Shown here: in pieces, positions 8,463 to 17,577 of the stretch
Layout of the letters: each line of letters starts with the position of its first letter
Numbering within the stretch: position 1 is the stretch's first letter
Source: Yeguia hominis
GTDB lineage: Bacteria; Bacillota; Clostridia; Oscillospirales; Acutalibacteraceae
DNA length: 64,000 bases
Direction of reading: 5' to 3'
NCBI RefSeq assembly: GCF_014384705.1
Contig: NZ_JACRSN010000012.1
Coordinates: forward strand, 1-64,000
Position numbers and translations under genes: made by a program
The notes under the pieces: generated by a model
What the model was told of the DNA's origin: nothing
Databases searched by the model: none
The model's input: the letters and a program-made list of their open reading frames with translations, nothing else

Positions 8463-9992
8463 ATGGAATACTTATTGGGAATTGATCTGGGAACGTCCGG
8501 AACCAAAACCGTGTTGTTCGATACAGAGGGCAATGCCTGCTGTTCCAAAACGGTGGAGTATCCGCTCTATCAGCCGCAGAACGGCTGGGCAGAGCAGGAT
8601 CCGCTTGACTGGTGGAACGCAGTCATAGAGGGTACCAACGCGGTGATTGCGAAGAGCGGCGTGTCGCCTTCCGAGATTCGCGGTGTTGGAATCTCCGGAC
8701 AGATGCACGGTCTGGTGATGCTCGATAAAGACGGACAGGTGCTGCGCCGTTCCATTATCTGGTGCGACCAGCGAACTGCCGCCGAATGCGAGCAGATGAA
8801 CCGGGTGATCGGCGCACAGCGGGTGATCGAGATTACGGCAAACCCGCCGATGACGGGCTTTACTGCTTCTAAAATTTTGTGGGTGCAGAATCATGAACCC
8901 GATTTGTACGCGCGTTGCGCGCATATTCTGCTTCCGAAAGACTACATCCGCTATATGCTGACCGGCGAGTTCGCGACCGAAGTTTCGGATGCTGCCGGAA
9001 TGCAGCTGATGGATATTCCGAATCGTTGCTGGTCCGATGAAGTCCTCACAAAATTACATATTGACCGTTCGCTTCTCGGTAAAATGTATGAATCTCCGGA
9101 TGTCACCGGTACAGTGACCCGCCAGGCCGCGGAGCTGACTGGTCTATCCGTGGGTACGGTGGTCGTCGGCGGTGCTGGAGATAATCCTGCAGCGGCTGTC
9201 GGAACCGGAATCGTCCGCGCCGGGAAAGCGTTTACTACGATCGGATCGTCTGCGGTGGTTTATGCCGTTTCGGATACGGTCTCGATTGATCTGCAGGGAC
9301 GCGTCCACACGCTCTGCGCTTCTGTGCCGGGCAAATGGACTGTGATGAGTTGTACCCAGGCAGCCGGACTTTCTCTGAAATGGCTCCGGGATACCTGCTG
9401 CAGCGAAGAGGTGCTGAAAGCCAAAGAAGCGGGCGTGGATCCGTATGTGATTATGGATCAGCTTGCGGTAGAGGCCGGTATCGGTGCGGATGGGCTGTTA
9501 TATCTGCCGTATCTGATGGGCGAGCGGGCGCCGCATCCGGATCCGGATTGCCGCGGTGTATTTTTCGGGCTTTCTGCGATTCATGACCGGAAGCATCTGA
9601 TCCGTGCGGTCATGGAAGGCGTCGCCTATTCGCAGCGCGAATGTGTGGATGTATTCCGCGAGATGGGCATTCAAATCGACGATATGATGGCATGCGGCGG
9701 CGGTGCGCGCAGCAGCGTTTGGAGACAGATGCTTGCGGATCTGTACGGCTGCCCGGTCAGCACGGTCAATACTTCAGAAGGCCCGGCGCTTGGCGTGGCA
9801 ATTCTGGCCGGTGTCGGTGCGGGAATCTACGGCTCTGTGGAAGAAGGCTGCGATGCCATTATCCGCAAAAAGAAAACACAGGAGCCGGATCTTGAAAACC
9901 ATGCGGCTTATGAGGGGTACTACACGCTTTACAAGCGTCTGTATTGCGATTTGAAAGATGACTTTAAGACACTTTCTGCCCTCAAACGCTAA
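8463..9992 (+). CDS. xylB: Xylulokinase
   Basis: 509 residues, FGGY kinase family. It phosphorylates D-xylulose to D-xylulose-5-phosphate in the cytoplasm. The N-terminal ATPase fold begins GIDLGTSGTKTVLFD. The GQMHGLV motif is diagnostic for xylulokinase over ribulokinase, and W-CDQRTAAEC follows. The C-terminal domain has GGGARSSVWRQMLADLYG and EGPALGVAILAG. GGGAGG precedes the ATG. It is a single gene; its product is also the product of AraD, so the two may serve a shared pentose route although they are on separate transcripts. Confidence 0.93.
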   Translation: MEYLLGIDLGTSGTKTVLFDTEGNACCSKTVEYPLYQPQNGWAEQDPLDWWNAVIEGTNAVIAKSGVSPSEIRGVGISGQMHGLVMLDKDGQVLRRSIIWCDQRTAAECEQMNRVIGAQRVIEITANPPMTGFTASKILWVQNHEPDLYARCAHILLPKDYIRYMLTGEFATEVSDAAGMQLMDIPNRCWSDEVLTKLHIDRSLLGKMYESPDVTGTVTRQAAELTGLSVGTVVVGGAGDNPAAAVGTGIVRAGKAFTTIGSSAVVYAVSDTVSIDLQGRVHTLCASVPGKWTVMSCTQAAGLSLKWLRDTCCSEEVLKAKEAGVDPYVIMDQLAVEAGIGADGLLYLPYLMGERAPHPDPDCRGVFFGLSAIHDRKHLIRAVMEGVAYSQRECVDVFREMGIQIDDMMACGGGARSSVWRQMLADLYGCPVSTVNTSEGPALGVAILAGVGAGIYGSVEEGCDAIIRKKKTQEPDLENHAAYEGYYTLYKRLYCDLKDDFKTLSALKR

Positions 9993-10038
9993 TTCAAATC
10001 ATTGTGAACTAGTCAATAGATAGTAGGCACAAAATTTT

Positions 10039-10466
10039 CTATGCCACTAGTTCTGTTCTGAACAGGACTGGTGGTTTTCCATTCAGCTTGCGAACAGGAC
10101 GTTCGTTGTTAAAATAGGAGAGAGCACGTTTAATAGTCGCTCTGAGGTCGTCACTCTCCCGGTAGCGAAAGTGCTTTCGCAATGTGTCTTTGAATCTTCC
10201 CCAAAAACTTTCCATAACAGCATTGTCATGAGGATTTCCAGCTCTTGACATACTTTAGAATTGCATTGTATTCTTTGAGCAGGTTGCAATAACCTGCTGA
10301 TGAGTACTGGACACCTTGGCCGCTGCGCAAAAGGACTTGGTGTTCGGTGCTCATTTTTCTTTTTTCAGAAGACGCTCTGCGGGTCTCATAACAAGGAAGC
10401 TGTCAAAGGTATCGCTGAGTTCCCACTCCGCAATCTCGTTATTGAATAGATCCAGGTAGCCAGCTA
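10039..10466 (-). pseudogene. IS3-family transposase remnant with frameshifts
   Basis: Three collinear pieces of one IS3/IS150-type integrase lie on the minus strand. They are a middle piece (GYLDLFNNEIAEWEL, ~10466-10354), a piece with GQGVQYSSAGYCNLLKEYN (~10353-10255) and the C-terminal piece with SRAGNPHDNAVMESFWG and YFNNERPVRKLNGKPP (10251-10039). They sit in different frames and the N-terminal half is absent. The DNA between pieces 1 and 2 is shorter than in intact relatives. The upstream edge abuts the P-type ATPase coding sequence directly, so an insertion followed by deletion ended that gene. Confidence 0.85.
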
Positions 10467-11111
10467 AATAGTATCCTCGCCGACTTTTGCAGCCCGCATT
10501 TCAAATGCACCGAACTGGTTGACGGTTCCGCTGGAAACTTCATCCCCGACGGTCTTATCAACGGGCAGCGATTCTCCGGTCATCACAGCCTGATTGATAG
10601 AGGTCTGTCCAGCGGTAATGGTGCCGTCTACCGGGATGGTTTCACCGGGCAAGACCCGAAGCAGATCTCCAACCTGCACTTCGCTGGAAGAAATCACAAA
10701 TTCGTTTCCATTGCGAAGAACGCGTGCGGTTTGCGACGTCAGGTGTACGAGCCGTTCAATTCCGGCGCGTGCTTTTGCGACGGTCAGATCTTCAAGCAAC
10801 GCACCGATTTGCATAATAAAAGCGACTTCGCCCGCAGCGAAATCTTCGCCGATGCAGACAGAGGCAATCAGGGCGAACGAGACAAGGACATCGGCTTTGA
10901 TGTCAAAAGCGGTGATGAGGCCGATGACCGCTTCCAGAATGATGGGAATTCCGCAGAGCAGGATGGATACCCAGGCGATGTCAAAGGGCAGCGGAACCAT
11001 TCCGGTCAGACTTAAAATGAGCGAGATTCCGGAAAGAATGAGCAAAATGATTTCTTTTTTCGTTCCGCCGAATTCCAGAAACGCCTCGCATTTTTCCATT
11101 GCTTTTTTCAT
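10464..11111 (-). pseudogene. Truncated copper-type P1B ATPase (N-terminal third)
   Basis: 215 residues remain of a protein normally over 600. Present are the first membrane helices, the actuator domain with PGETIPVDG and the TGES loop (AVMTGESLPVDK), ending at AAKVGEDTI. Absent are the CPC-type metal helix, the phosphorylation DKTG loop and the ATP-binding domain. The stop codon comes from the IS3 junction. It has no N-terminal heavy-metal domain. GGAGG lies 5 bases before the ATG, and a promoter with GGGGTAT operators lies upstream. Metal transport should be lost; copper specificity is inferred from the CsoR neighbour. Confidence 0.8.
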
Positions 11112-11124
11112 AGCTTCCTCCTTT

Positions 11125-11174
11125 ATACCATATGGGGTATTGGCATATTATACATATAGGGGTATGGGTTTTAA
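11125..11174 (-). promoter_or_regulatory. CsoR-type operator and promoter of the truncated ATPase
   Basis: On the minus strand: TTAAAA (11174-11169), a 16-bp spacer and TATAAT (11152-11147). Two related palindromic motifs overlap it, ATACCATATGGGGTAT (11125-11140) and the GGGGTATGGG half in the spacer (11159-11168). The ATACC/GGTAT halves with a G run resemble CsoR operators, which fits the csoR gene 130 bp away. Confidence 0.65.
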
Positions 11175-11186
11175 GGAGAAAAAATA

Positions 11187-11228
11187 AAAAATCTGTTTTT
11201 TTGGATTTCTCCGAAAAAACAGATTTTT
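11187..11228 (-). terminator. Terminator downstream of csoR
   Basis: A 15-bp stem (11187-11201 with 11214-11228) carries poly-A/T at both ends. It is placed to stop minus-strand transcription coming from csoR and would function in both directions. Confidence 0.7.
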
Positions 11229-11299
11229 AGAAAAGCAAACCGTACCTTGATGCAGCAGGTTTTCATAATCCGCTGCAAAAGAAAGGGCGCCTGAAAGCG

Positions 11300-11575
11300 T
11301 CAGCCCATATTGGCAAACCGCTCGACGGATTTCGTAAAATCTTCAATTGTTTTATCGGCATCTCCGTGCTCAATGCCGTCTTTGACACAATGCTTAATGT
11401 GTCCCTCCAGCACAACCTGTCCGCATTTGTGCAGCGCGGATTTTGCAGTGTTGAGCTGGGAAAGAATATCCTCGCACGGGACATTTTCATCGACCATTCG
11501 GTCAATGGCCTGTACCTGCCCGATGATTTTCTTGAGTCTGCGGTGTAAATTTTCGGCATCCATGCATTGCTTCAT
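11300..11575 (-). CDS. csoR: CsoR/RcnR-family metal-sensing repressor
   Basis: 91 residues, all-helical DUF156 family. The likely metal ligands are in place: Cys in NVPCEDIL and the His-x3-Cys pair in GHIKHC, the C-H-C set of copper-sensing CsoR. In relatives Cu(I) binding releases the protein from the promoter of a copper ATPase. GGAGG lies 8 bases before the ATG. The neighbouring ATPase is truncated, so this repressor may now control only a dead gene, or other targets elsewhere. Confidence 0.88.
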   Translation of the reverse strand: MKQCMDAENLHRRLKKIIGQVQAIDRMVDENVPCEDILSQLNTAKSALHKCGQVVLEGHIKHCVKDGIEHGDADKTIEDFTKSVERFANMG

Positions 11576-11723
11576 GGCGGGGTCCTCCGTGTCTTTTAGC
11601 GCTTTGTTTTATTGTACTGCTTTTGAGAAGGCTGTCAAGACTTCCGGGCGGGTAGAATTTTTTCCGGGCTTTGCGAAACTGAAAAAACTGTAAAATTCCA
11701 TGGAATCTTTTTTAAGTGAGGGC

Positions 11724-11751
11724 TTACAAGGGAAGGAATTTGTGGTATAAT
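11724..11751 (+). promoter_or_regulatory. Promoter of the DUF1846 gene
   Basis: TTACAA (11724-11729), 16 bp and a perfect TATAAT (11746-11751) lie about 110 bp ahead of the chosen start. Confidence 0.75.
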
Positions 11752-11861
11752 GTCAAACAGTTGGGTTTTAGCGAAGGGAAAATTGGAAAGGGGGGCGTGG
11801 CACGGATTTCTGCGGCGCTTTTGTGGTGTGTGGAAAAAGCGAAGGAATCCTGCCGCCGTGT

Positions 11862-13346
11862 GTGAACAAAATCGGATTTGACAATGACCAATATCTACAT
11901 ATGCAATCAGGGCATATTCGGGAGAGAATCCATGCTCTGGGAGGAAAGCTTTATCTGGAGTTTGGCGGCAAACTCTTTGACGACTTTCATGCATCCCGCG
12001 TATTGCCGGGATTTAAACCGGACAGCAAAATCAATATGCTGCTCCAGCTGCGCGATCAGGCAGAGGTGATTATCGTCATCAATGCTTCGGACATCGAAAA
12101 AAACAAGGTGCGCGGCGACTTGGGAATTACTTATGATCTTGACGTTCTTCGTCTGATCGATGCGTTCCGCGGGAAAGGCCTTTATGTGGGAAGCGTTGTT
12201 ATTGCACAGTATAGCGGACAGCCGTCGGCCGAGGCGTTCCAGAGGCGGCTGGAATCGCTGGGGGTCAAAGTGTATCGGCACTATCCGATTGAGGGATACC
12301 CCAATGATATTCCGCTGATTGTAAGCGACGAAGGATACGGAAAAAACGAATATATCGAGACGGAACGGTCGCTCATTGTCGTCACGGCGCCGGGCCCGGG
12401 AAGCGGGAAAATGGCGACCTGCCTTTCGCAGCTTTATCATGAACACCGGATGGGAAGAAAGGCCGGGTACGCCAAGTTCGAGACCTTCCCCATTTGGAAC
12501 CTTCCGCTGAAGCACCCGGTCAATATTGCGTATGAGGCGGCTACCGCCGATCTCAATGACGTCAATATGATCGACCCGTTCCATCTGGATGCCTACGGTG
12601 TGACAACGGTCAATTATAACCGCGACGTGGAAATTTTCCCGGTGCTTCGGGCAATTTTTGAAAAGATCTTCGGGGAATGTCCGTATAAGTCTCCGACTGA
12701 TATGGGCGTCAATATGGCCGGCAACTGTATTACCGACGACGAGGCGGTGCGGAAAGCGGCCAATGATGAGATCATCCGCCGCTACTATCATGCGCTTTGC
12801 GGACAGCGGCAGGGCTTTACTTCTCCGGAAGTTGTCTATAAAATTGAGCTTCTGATGAAACAGGCGCAGCTTACGACCGAGGAGCGCGCGGTAATTCGTC
12901 CGGCGCTTGCAAAAGCCGAGGAAACGAACGCACCGGCCGCTGCCATGCAGCTTAACGACGGACGGATTGTTACGGGAAAAACCTCCTCTTTGTTGGGATC
13001 TTCTTCTGCGCTGCTGCTCAATGCGCTCAAAGCGCTTGCGGGAATCGATGAAGAGGTTCACCTGATTTCGCCGACCATTATTGAGCCGGTTCAGAATCTG
13101 AAAGTGGACTATCTCGGGAACCATAATCCCCGCCTGCATACCGATGAGGTGCTGGTTGCGCTTTCGATTTGCGCCGCCACCAATCCGAATGCCGCTGCTG
13201 CCATGAAGCAGCTGAAAAACCTGCGCGGCTGCGAGGTGCACTCCAGTGTGATTCTTTCCCAGGTTGACGAGGGAATCTTCCGGAAATTAGGCATCAACTT
13301 GACTTGTGAACCGAAATACCAGACCAAAAAACTGTTCCATAAATAA
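11862..13346 (+). CDS. DUF1846 domain protein
   Basis: 494 residues with the start taken at the GTG at 11862. This places NKIGFDNDQY at the N-terminus, where the family begins (KIGFD, then KLYLEFGGKL-D and RVLPGF). A further in-frame GTG lies at 11823; neither has a good ribosome site, so the start is uncertain. The family is widespread in Firmicutes, is usually a free-standing cytosolic protein near 500 residues and has no agreed function. A glycine-rich loop APGPGSGKMATCL looks like a P-loop variant. It is a single gene followed by the T-box promoter. Confidence 0.88.
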   Translation: MNKIGFDNDQYLHMQSGHIRERIHALGGKLYLEFGGKLFDDFHASRVLPGFKPDSKINMLLQLRDQAEVIIVINASDIEKNKVRGDLGITYDLDVLRLIDAFRGKGLYVGSVVIAQYSGQPSAEAFQRRLESLGVKVYRHYPIEGYPNDIPLIVSDEGYGKNEYIETERSLIVVTAPGPGSGKMATCLSQLYHEHRMGRKAGYAKFETFPIWNLPLKHPVNIAYEAATADLNDVNMIDPFHLDAYGVTTVNYNRDVEIFPVLRAIFEKIFGECPYKSPTDMGVNMAGNCITDDEAVRKAANDEIIRRYYHALCGQRQGFTSPEVVYKIELLMKQAQLTTEERAVIRPALAKAEETNAPAAAMQLNDGRIVTGKTSSLLGSSSALLLNALKALAGIDEEVHLISPTIIEPVQNLKVDYLGNHNPRLHTDEVLVALSICAATNPNAAAAMKQLKNLRGCEVHSSVILSQVDEGIFRKLGINLTCEPKYQTKKLFHK

Positions 13347-13382
13347 ACCGAACGGTTCTTTCCGGATCCTTGCAGGTTCAGC

Positions 13383-13411
13383 TTGCAAAATGCGGGGAAT
13401 TATGCTATAGT
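13383..13411 (+). promoter_or_regulatory. Promoter of the pheST leader
   Basis: TTGCAA (13383-13388), 17 bp and TATAGT (13406-13411). Transcription would begin near 13418 and give a leader of about 500 nt before pheS. Confidence 0.75.
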
Positions 13412-13417
13412 AGCGGT

Positions 13418-13760
13418 ATCTCAGGTGTGCTGGTTTTGAATTTGCGTGGGCATTGACTGAGAGAAAAAACATGTTTCTGCAAGAGAAGCATTTTGGCAGA
13501 AACCGATAAATTGCAACGCATGGAAGAAGGAAAGTACCCGGTTGACTCCGGACAGAGAGGGTGCGCCATAGGCTGAAAGCGCGTCTGCGGAAAGCGGCAG
13601 GAGAAGTTCCCTTCGGAGCGGCACAGCGGAACCCGATTTTCGGAAAGTAGGCTGTGACGGATGACCCCGTTACCGGTCGATGAGGGCTGCGGTTTTACGC
13701 AGCTGAAGCAGGGTGGTACCACGGAGACAATCTCCGTCCCTTTTGGGACGGAGATTTTTT
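13418..13760 (+). promoter_or_regulatory. T-box riboswitch of pheST
   Basis: A tRNA-sensing leader. The antiterminator core GGGTGGTACCACG lies at 13711-13723, directly before a terminator, and the AGAGAGGGTGCGCC block near 13553-13567 matches the Stem I distal region. Candidate UUC specifier triplets sit on the 3' side of Stem I at 13607 and 13612, fitting phenylalanine and the downstream pheS-pheT genes. Uncharged tRNA-Phe should stabilise the antiterminator and permit read-through. Confidence 0.9.
13729..13760 (+). terminator. T-box-controlled terminator
   Basis: A perfect 12-bp stem (13729-13740 with 13745-13756), a TTTT loop and a T tract. Its 5' arm follows the T-box core, the standard arrangement for mutually exclusive antiterminator and terminator folds. 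Confidence 0.93.
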
Positions 13761-13924
13761 GTACCCTTTTGCTGCAGGTGCCATGCAGGCGCGGATCCCG
13801 GATGACGGAGAAATGACCTTTCGGCGGCGAATCCGGGAACTGCAGCAGCGCAATCACAGAAAACGGTATGGAAAAATAAAAATGGGCATCCAAAGGGATC
13901 CCATGGATGAAAGGACGAACGCCC

Positions 13925-14947
13925 ATGAGACAACAGATTGAAGCAATCCGGGAGGCTGCGGCAAAAGCCTTGTCGGAAGCAAAAGCAAAGCAGGAACTGG
14001 AAGCTTTACGCGTCCAGTATCTTGGGAAAAAAGGGGAATTGACCGCAATTCTCAAGCAAATGGGAAAACTTTCCGCAGAGGAGCGTCCGGTTATCGGACA
14101 GCGTGCAAATGAAGTGCGCGCCTATCTGGAAGCCAAAATTACAGAACGTGCGGAACAGCTCAAGGCGAAGGAACTTGAAGCGCGTCTTGCGTCGGAAAAA
14201 CTGGATGTCACCATGCCGGGCAAACGGCCGGCAGCAGGCAGCCTGCATCCGCTCAACACGGTGCTGGAAACGCTGATCGATTTGTTCCGTTCCATGGGCT
14301 TTGATATTGCGGATGGCCCGGAAGTGGAAACAGACTACTATAATTTCGAGGCGCTCAATGTGCCGAAAGATCACCCGGCGCGTGATATGCAGGATACCTT
14401 CTATATCAGCGAGAATGTGCTTCTGCGGACGCAGACCTCCGGCATGCAGATCCGTACCATGGAGAACCGCAAACCGCCGATCCGGGTGCTCTGCCCGGGC
14501 AGAACGTACCGTGTCGATGAGGATTCGACACACTCCCCGATGTTCCATCAGATCGAGGGCCTGGTGGTGGACAAAGGCATTACGATGTGCCATTTAAAGG
14601 GGGTCCTCGAGCAATTTGCACATGAAATTTACGGGCCGGAAACCAAAGTGCGGTTCCGTCCTTCCTTCTTCCCGTTCACAGAGCCGAGCGTCGAAGTGGA
14701 TGTCAGCTGTTTCTCCTGCGGCGGCTCCGGATGCCGGACCTGCAAGGGAACAGGCTGGATTGAAATTCTTGGCGCAGGTATGGTGCATCCGCATGTGCTG
14801 GAGGGCTGCGGAATTGATCCTTCGGTCTACTCCGGTTTTGCGTTCGGAATCGGTCTGGAGCGGCTGACGATGACGCGCCATAAGATCAATGATATTCGGC
14901 TGCTGTTTGAAAATGACGTGCGTTTTCTTGAGCAATTTGGAAGATAA
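13925..14947 (+). CDS. pheS: Phenylalanyl-tRNA synthetase alpha subunit
   Basis: 340 residues. The N-terminal coiled-coil arm (residues 1-90) is followed by the class II catalytic core, with GFDIADGPEVETDYYNFEAL (motif 1 area), DSTHSPMFHQIEGL (motif 2) and FAFGIGLERLTM (motif 3). The CFSCGGSGCRTCKGTGWIE insertion near the end resembles a metal-binding knuckle seen in many bacterial PheS. The ATG at 13925 follows AAAGGA by 9 bases; an ATG at 13907 is also in frame. PheS pairs with PheT as an alpha2-beta2 enzyme. Confidence 0.96.
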   Translation: MRQQIEAIREAAAKALSEAKAKQELEALRVQYLGKKGELTAILKQMGKLSAEERPVIGQRANEVRAYLEAKITERAEQLKAKELEARLASEKLDVTMPGKRPAAGSLHPLNTVLETLIDLFRSMGFDIADGPEVETDYYNFEALNVPKDHPARDMQDTFYISENVLLRTQTSGMQIRTMENRKPPIRVLCPGRTYRVDEDSTHSPMFHQIEGLVVDKGITMCHLKGVLEQFAHEIYGPETKVRFRPSFFPFTEPSVEVDVSCFSCGGSGCRTCKGTGWIEILGAGMVHPHVLEGCGIDPSVYSGFAFGIGLERLTMTRHKINDIRLLFENDVRFLEQFGR

Positions 14948-14975
14948 AAAGAATTTGCAGAACGCAAAAAAGGAA

Positions 14976-15012
14976 GGAGGCAGGCAGAACAATTTGGTTC
15001 TGCCGATGCAAT
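14976..15012 (+). promoter_or_regulatory. Hairpin between Shine-Dalgarno and pheT start
   Basis: GGAGG at 14976-14980 lies 32 bases from the pheT ATG, too far to act alone. Between them is a perfect 8-bp hairpin (14983-14990 with 14997-15004, 6-base loop). Folding it would bring the site to an effective 10 bases from the ATG. It may set the PheT level relative to PheS. Confidence 0.55.
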
Positions 15013-17406
15013 ATGAAAACACCGTTAAAATGGCTTCGCCGGTATGTCGATATTGATATTCCCCTGGAGGAACTCTGCAACCGAATGGTTTTGAGCGGCT
15101 TTGAGGTAGAAGAGGTCATCGACCTTTCCAAAACCATGGAAAATGTGGTAACCGGAATTGTGGTCACCATGGAAAAACATCCGGATGCGGACAAGCTCAT
15201 GGTCTGCGGAATTGATGTAGGCGGCGACGCACCGCTGCAAATTGTAACCGGTGCATCGAATCTGTTTGTCGGCGCAATGGTACCGGTCGCGCTGCACGGC
15301 GCGAAACTTCCGAATGGAATGCAGATCAAAAAGGGAAAACTGCGCGGTGTGGTCTCTGAAGGCATGCTGTGCTCCGGAGAAGAGCTTTGCCTCAAAGAGG
15401 CGGATTATCCGGGCGCCGAGGTTTACGGAATTCTGATCCTGCACGAAAACTGCCCGGCCGGGACGGATATGCGGGACGTTTTGGGCCTGAATGATCAGGT
15501 GATCGATTTTGCCGTTACGGCGAACCGTCCGGACTGCCAGAGCGTAATCGGAATTGCGCGTGAGGTTGCCGGCGTGCTCGGCAAAGAGCTGCACCTGCCG
15601 AAGCCTGCCTATCGGACAGCGGGCGGGGATATCAAAGAGCATATTTCCGTCTCTGTAGAAGATACCGATCTGTGCCCGCGGTATTATGGCCGTGTGGTAC
15701 GGAATGTACGGATTGCGGAATCCCCCGTCTGGATGAAAGAGTGTCTTAGCGCAGCGGGAATGCGTCCGATCAGCAATATTGTCGACATTACGAATTTTGT
15801 GATGCTTGAAACCGGACAGCCCATGCATGCGTTTGATCTGCGGGATGTCCGCGGTTCAAAGATTATTGTTCGCCGTGCAAAAGCGGGCGAGACGATTACC
15901 ACGCTGGATGACAAGGATCATACGCTTACACCGGAAATGCTTGTAATTGCCGATGCAGAAGGTCCTTCGTGCCTTGCCGGCATCATGGGCGGGCTGGATA
16001 GCGAAATCAAGCCGGACACCAAAGATATTTTCTTTGAATCCGCAAAGTTCCGCAGAGACAGCGTGCGGCGTACGGCTCGTGCGCTGGGAATGCGCACAGA
16101 GTCAAGCGCACGGTTTGAAAAGGGCATGGATATCCTGGGCGTCGAGTATGCCATGGAGCGCGCGCTGCAGCTCATTGACGAGCTGGACGCGGGCGACATT
16201 GTCGACGGCGTGATTGACTGCAACGAAGGATTGCCTGCGCCGCGGAAACTGGATGTTCCGGCTGATAGCGTCAATTCGCTGCTGGGGCTTTCCATTCCGG
16301 GCGAAGAAATGGCGCAAATTTTGAACCGTCTGAGCATTCCGACAACACTTTCTGATGCGGTGCTGCACTGTGAGATTCCGTCCTTCCGCGACGACATGGA
16401 AGGCCGCGCGGATGTGGCAGAAGAAGTCATGCGGATCTATGGGTATGATCATATTACCGGAGAACCGATGCGCGGCGCCATCACCCGCGGGCAGAAGTCC
16501 AAGGAGCGTCTGAATGACGATCAGGCAAAAGCCTGCCTGATTGCGCATGGACTCCGGGAGATGGAAACTTACGCCTTTATTTCTGCCAAAGCGCCGGATC
16601 TGCTTTCGCTGGACGCAAATGATCCGCGCAGAATGGCGGTTCCGCTGATGAATCCGCTGAGCGAGGAATATGCGGTGCTGCGGACGCAATTGGTCAGCAG
16701 CACGCTGAATGTGTTGGCAACGAACTACAGCCGCAAGAACCCTTCCGCCCGGCTCTTTGAAATTGCCCGGCGCTTTATCCCCAAGGCGTTGCCGGTAACC
16801 GAACAGCCGGCAGAGCTTCCGACTTTGAGCATCGGCCTTTACGGGGACGATATTGATTTCTTTGTGCTCAAGGGTGTTTTGGAAGACCTCTTTGCAGTGT
16901 TTGGCCTGACGCCGGACTATGCGCCGTATCGGGAGCCGTATCTCCATCCGGGCCGCTCTGCATCTGCGGAAATGGATGGAAACAAGCTGGCGGTGTTCGG
17001 AGAGCTGCATCCGGCGACGGCCGCGCGCTACGGATTTGAAACCCGGGTGTATGTCGCGGAAGTGTATCTCGACGTGCTCTACCAGGTTGCAGACGAAAGT
17101 GTGACCATCTTTAAGCCGATGCCGAAGTTCCCGGCCGTCGAACGCGATCTGGCACTGTTGTGCGACGAAGATCTTCCGGTGGCAACGCTGGAGAAGATTA
17201 TCCGCAGCTGCGGCGGACATCGTCTGGAAAAGGTAACACTGTTTGACGTGTACCAGGGTTCGCAGATCGAAAAAGGTAAAAAGAGTGTCGCTTACCGGAT
17301 CTTGCTTCGCTCACAGGAGGGCACGATGACGGAAGAAGAGGTCAGCACCGTCCTAGAGAAAATGATGCGAGAGCTGGAAAAAATCGGCGCAGTGCTTCGT
17401 TCGTAA
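15013..17406 (+). CDS. pheT: Phenylalanyl-tRNA synthetase beta subunit
   Basis: 797 residues, the full bacterial length. In order: the tRNA-binding/EMAP-like domain (residues ~40-150, with VCGIDVGG and IVTGASN), the B3/B4 editing domain (RPDCQSVIGIAREVAG through GIMGGLDSEI), the B5 domain (~400-480), a catalytically inactive class II-like core and the C-terminal anticodon-binding domain (PKFPAVERDLALLCDE). The gene lies 65 bp after pheS and ends at a strong terminator, so the T-box controls both. Confidence 0.97.
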   Translation: MKTPLKWLRRYVDIDIPLEELCNRMVLSGFEVEEVIDLSKTMENVVTGIVVTMEKHPDADKLMVCGIDVGGDAPLQIVTGASNLFVGAMVPVALHGAKLPNGMQIKKGKLRGVVSEGMLCSGEELCLKEADYPGAEVYGILILHENCPAGTDMRDVLGLNDQVIDFAVTANRPDCQSVIGIAREVAGVLGKELHLPKPAYRTAGGDIKEHISVSVEDTDLCPRYYGRVVRNVRIAESPVWMKECLSAAGMRPISNIVDITNFVMLETGQPMHAFDLRDVRGSKIIVRRAKAGETITTLDDKDHTLTPEMLVIADAEGPSCLAGIMGGLDSEIKPDTKDIFFESAKFRRDSVRRTARALGMRTESSARFEKGMDILGVEYAMERALQLIDELDAGDIVDGVIDCNEGLPAPRKLDVPADSVNSLLGLSIPGEEMAQILNRLSIPTTLSDAVLHCEIPSFRDDMEGRADVAEEVMRIYGYDHITGEPMRGAITRGQKSKERLNDDQAKACLIAHGLREMETYAFISAKAPDLLSLDANDPRRMAVPLMNPLSEEYAVLRTQLVSSTLNVLATNYSRKNPSARLFEIARRFIPKALPVTEQPAELPTLSIGLYGDDIDFFVLKGVLEDLFAVFGLTPDYAPYREPYLHPGRSASAEMDGNKLAVFGELHPATAARYGFETRVYVAEVYLDVLYQVADESVTIFKPMPKFPAVERDLALLCDEDLPVATLEKIIRSCGGHRLEKVTLFDVYQGSQIEKGKKSVAYRILLRSQEGTMTEEEVSTVLEKMMRELEKIGAVLRS

Positions 17407-17433
17407 AAACAGAGAACGAGAAGAATAAAAAGA

Positions 17434-17470
17434 GGCTATCGAATCCGTGGTTTGGATTCGATAGCCTTTT
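17434..17470 (+). terminator. Terminator after pheT
   Basis: A perfect 13-bp stem (17434-17446 with 17454-17466) with a 7-base loop and TTTT. Confidence 0.92.
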
Positions 17471-17577
17471 CGATTATTTTTGAAAACTGAAAATTGCAGC
17501 GGATCGTTCAGGGTGCGGTGTGGGAACGGCGAATTTGCGCCGTCAGAACAGTTCGAACGAAAAAGAAAGCGGAAGGC

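Noticed and set aside
11907..13241. A 444-codon open frame opposite the DUF1846 gene
   Set aside because: Shadow frame created by codon bias; the DUF1846 reading has a recognisable family.
16102..17220. A 372-codon open frame inside pheT on the other strand
   Set aside because: pheT is certain by domain content and length; the antisense frame has no support.
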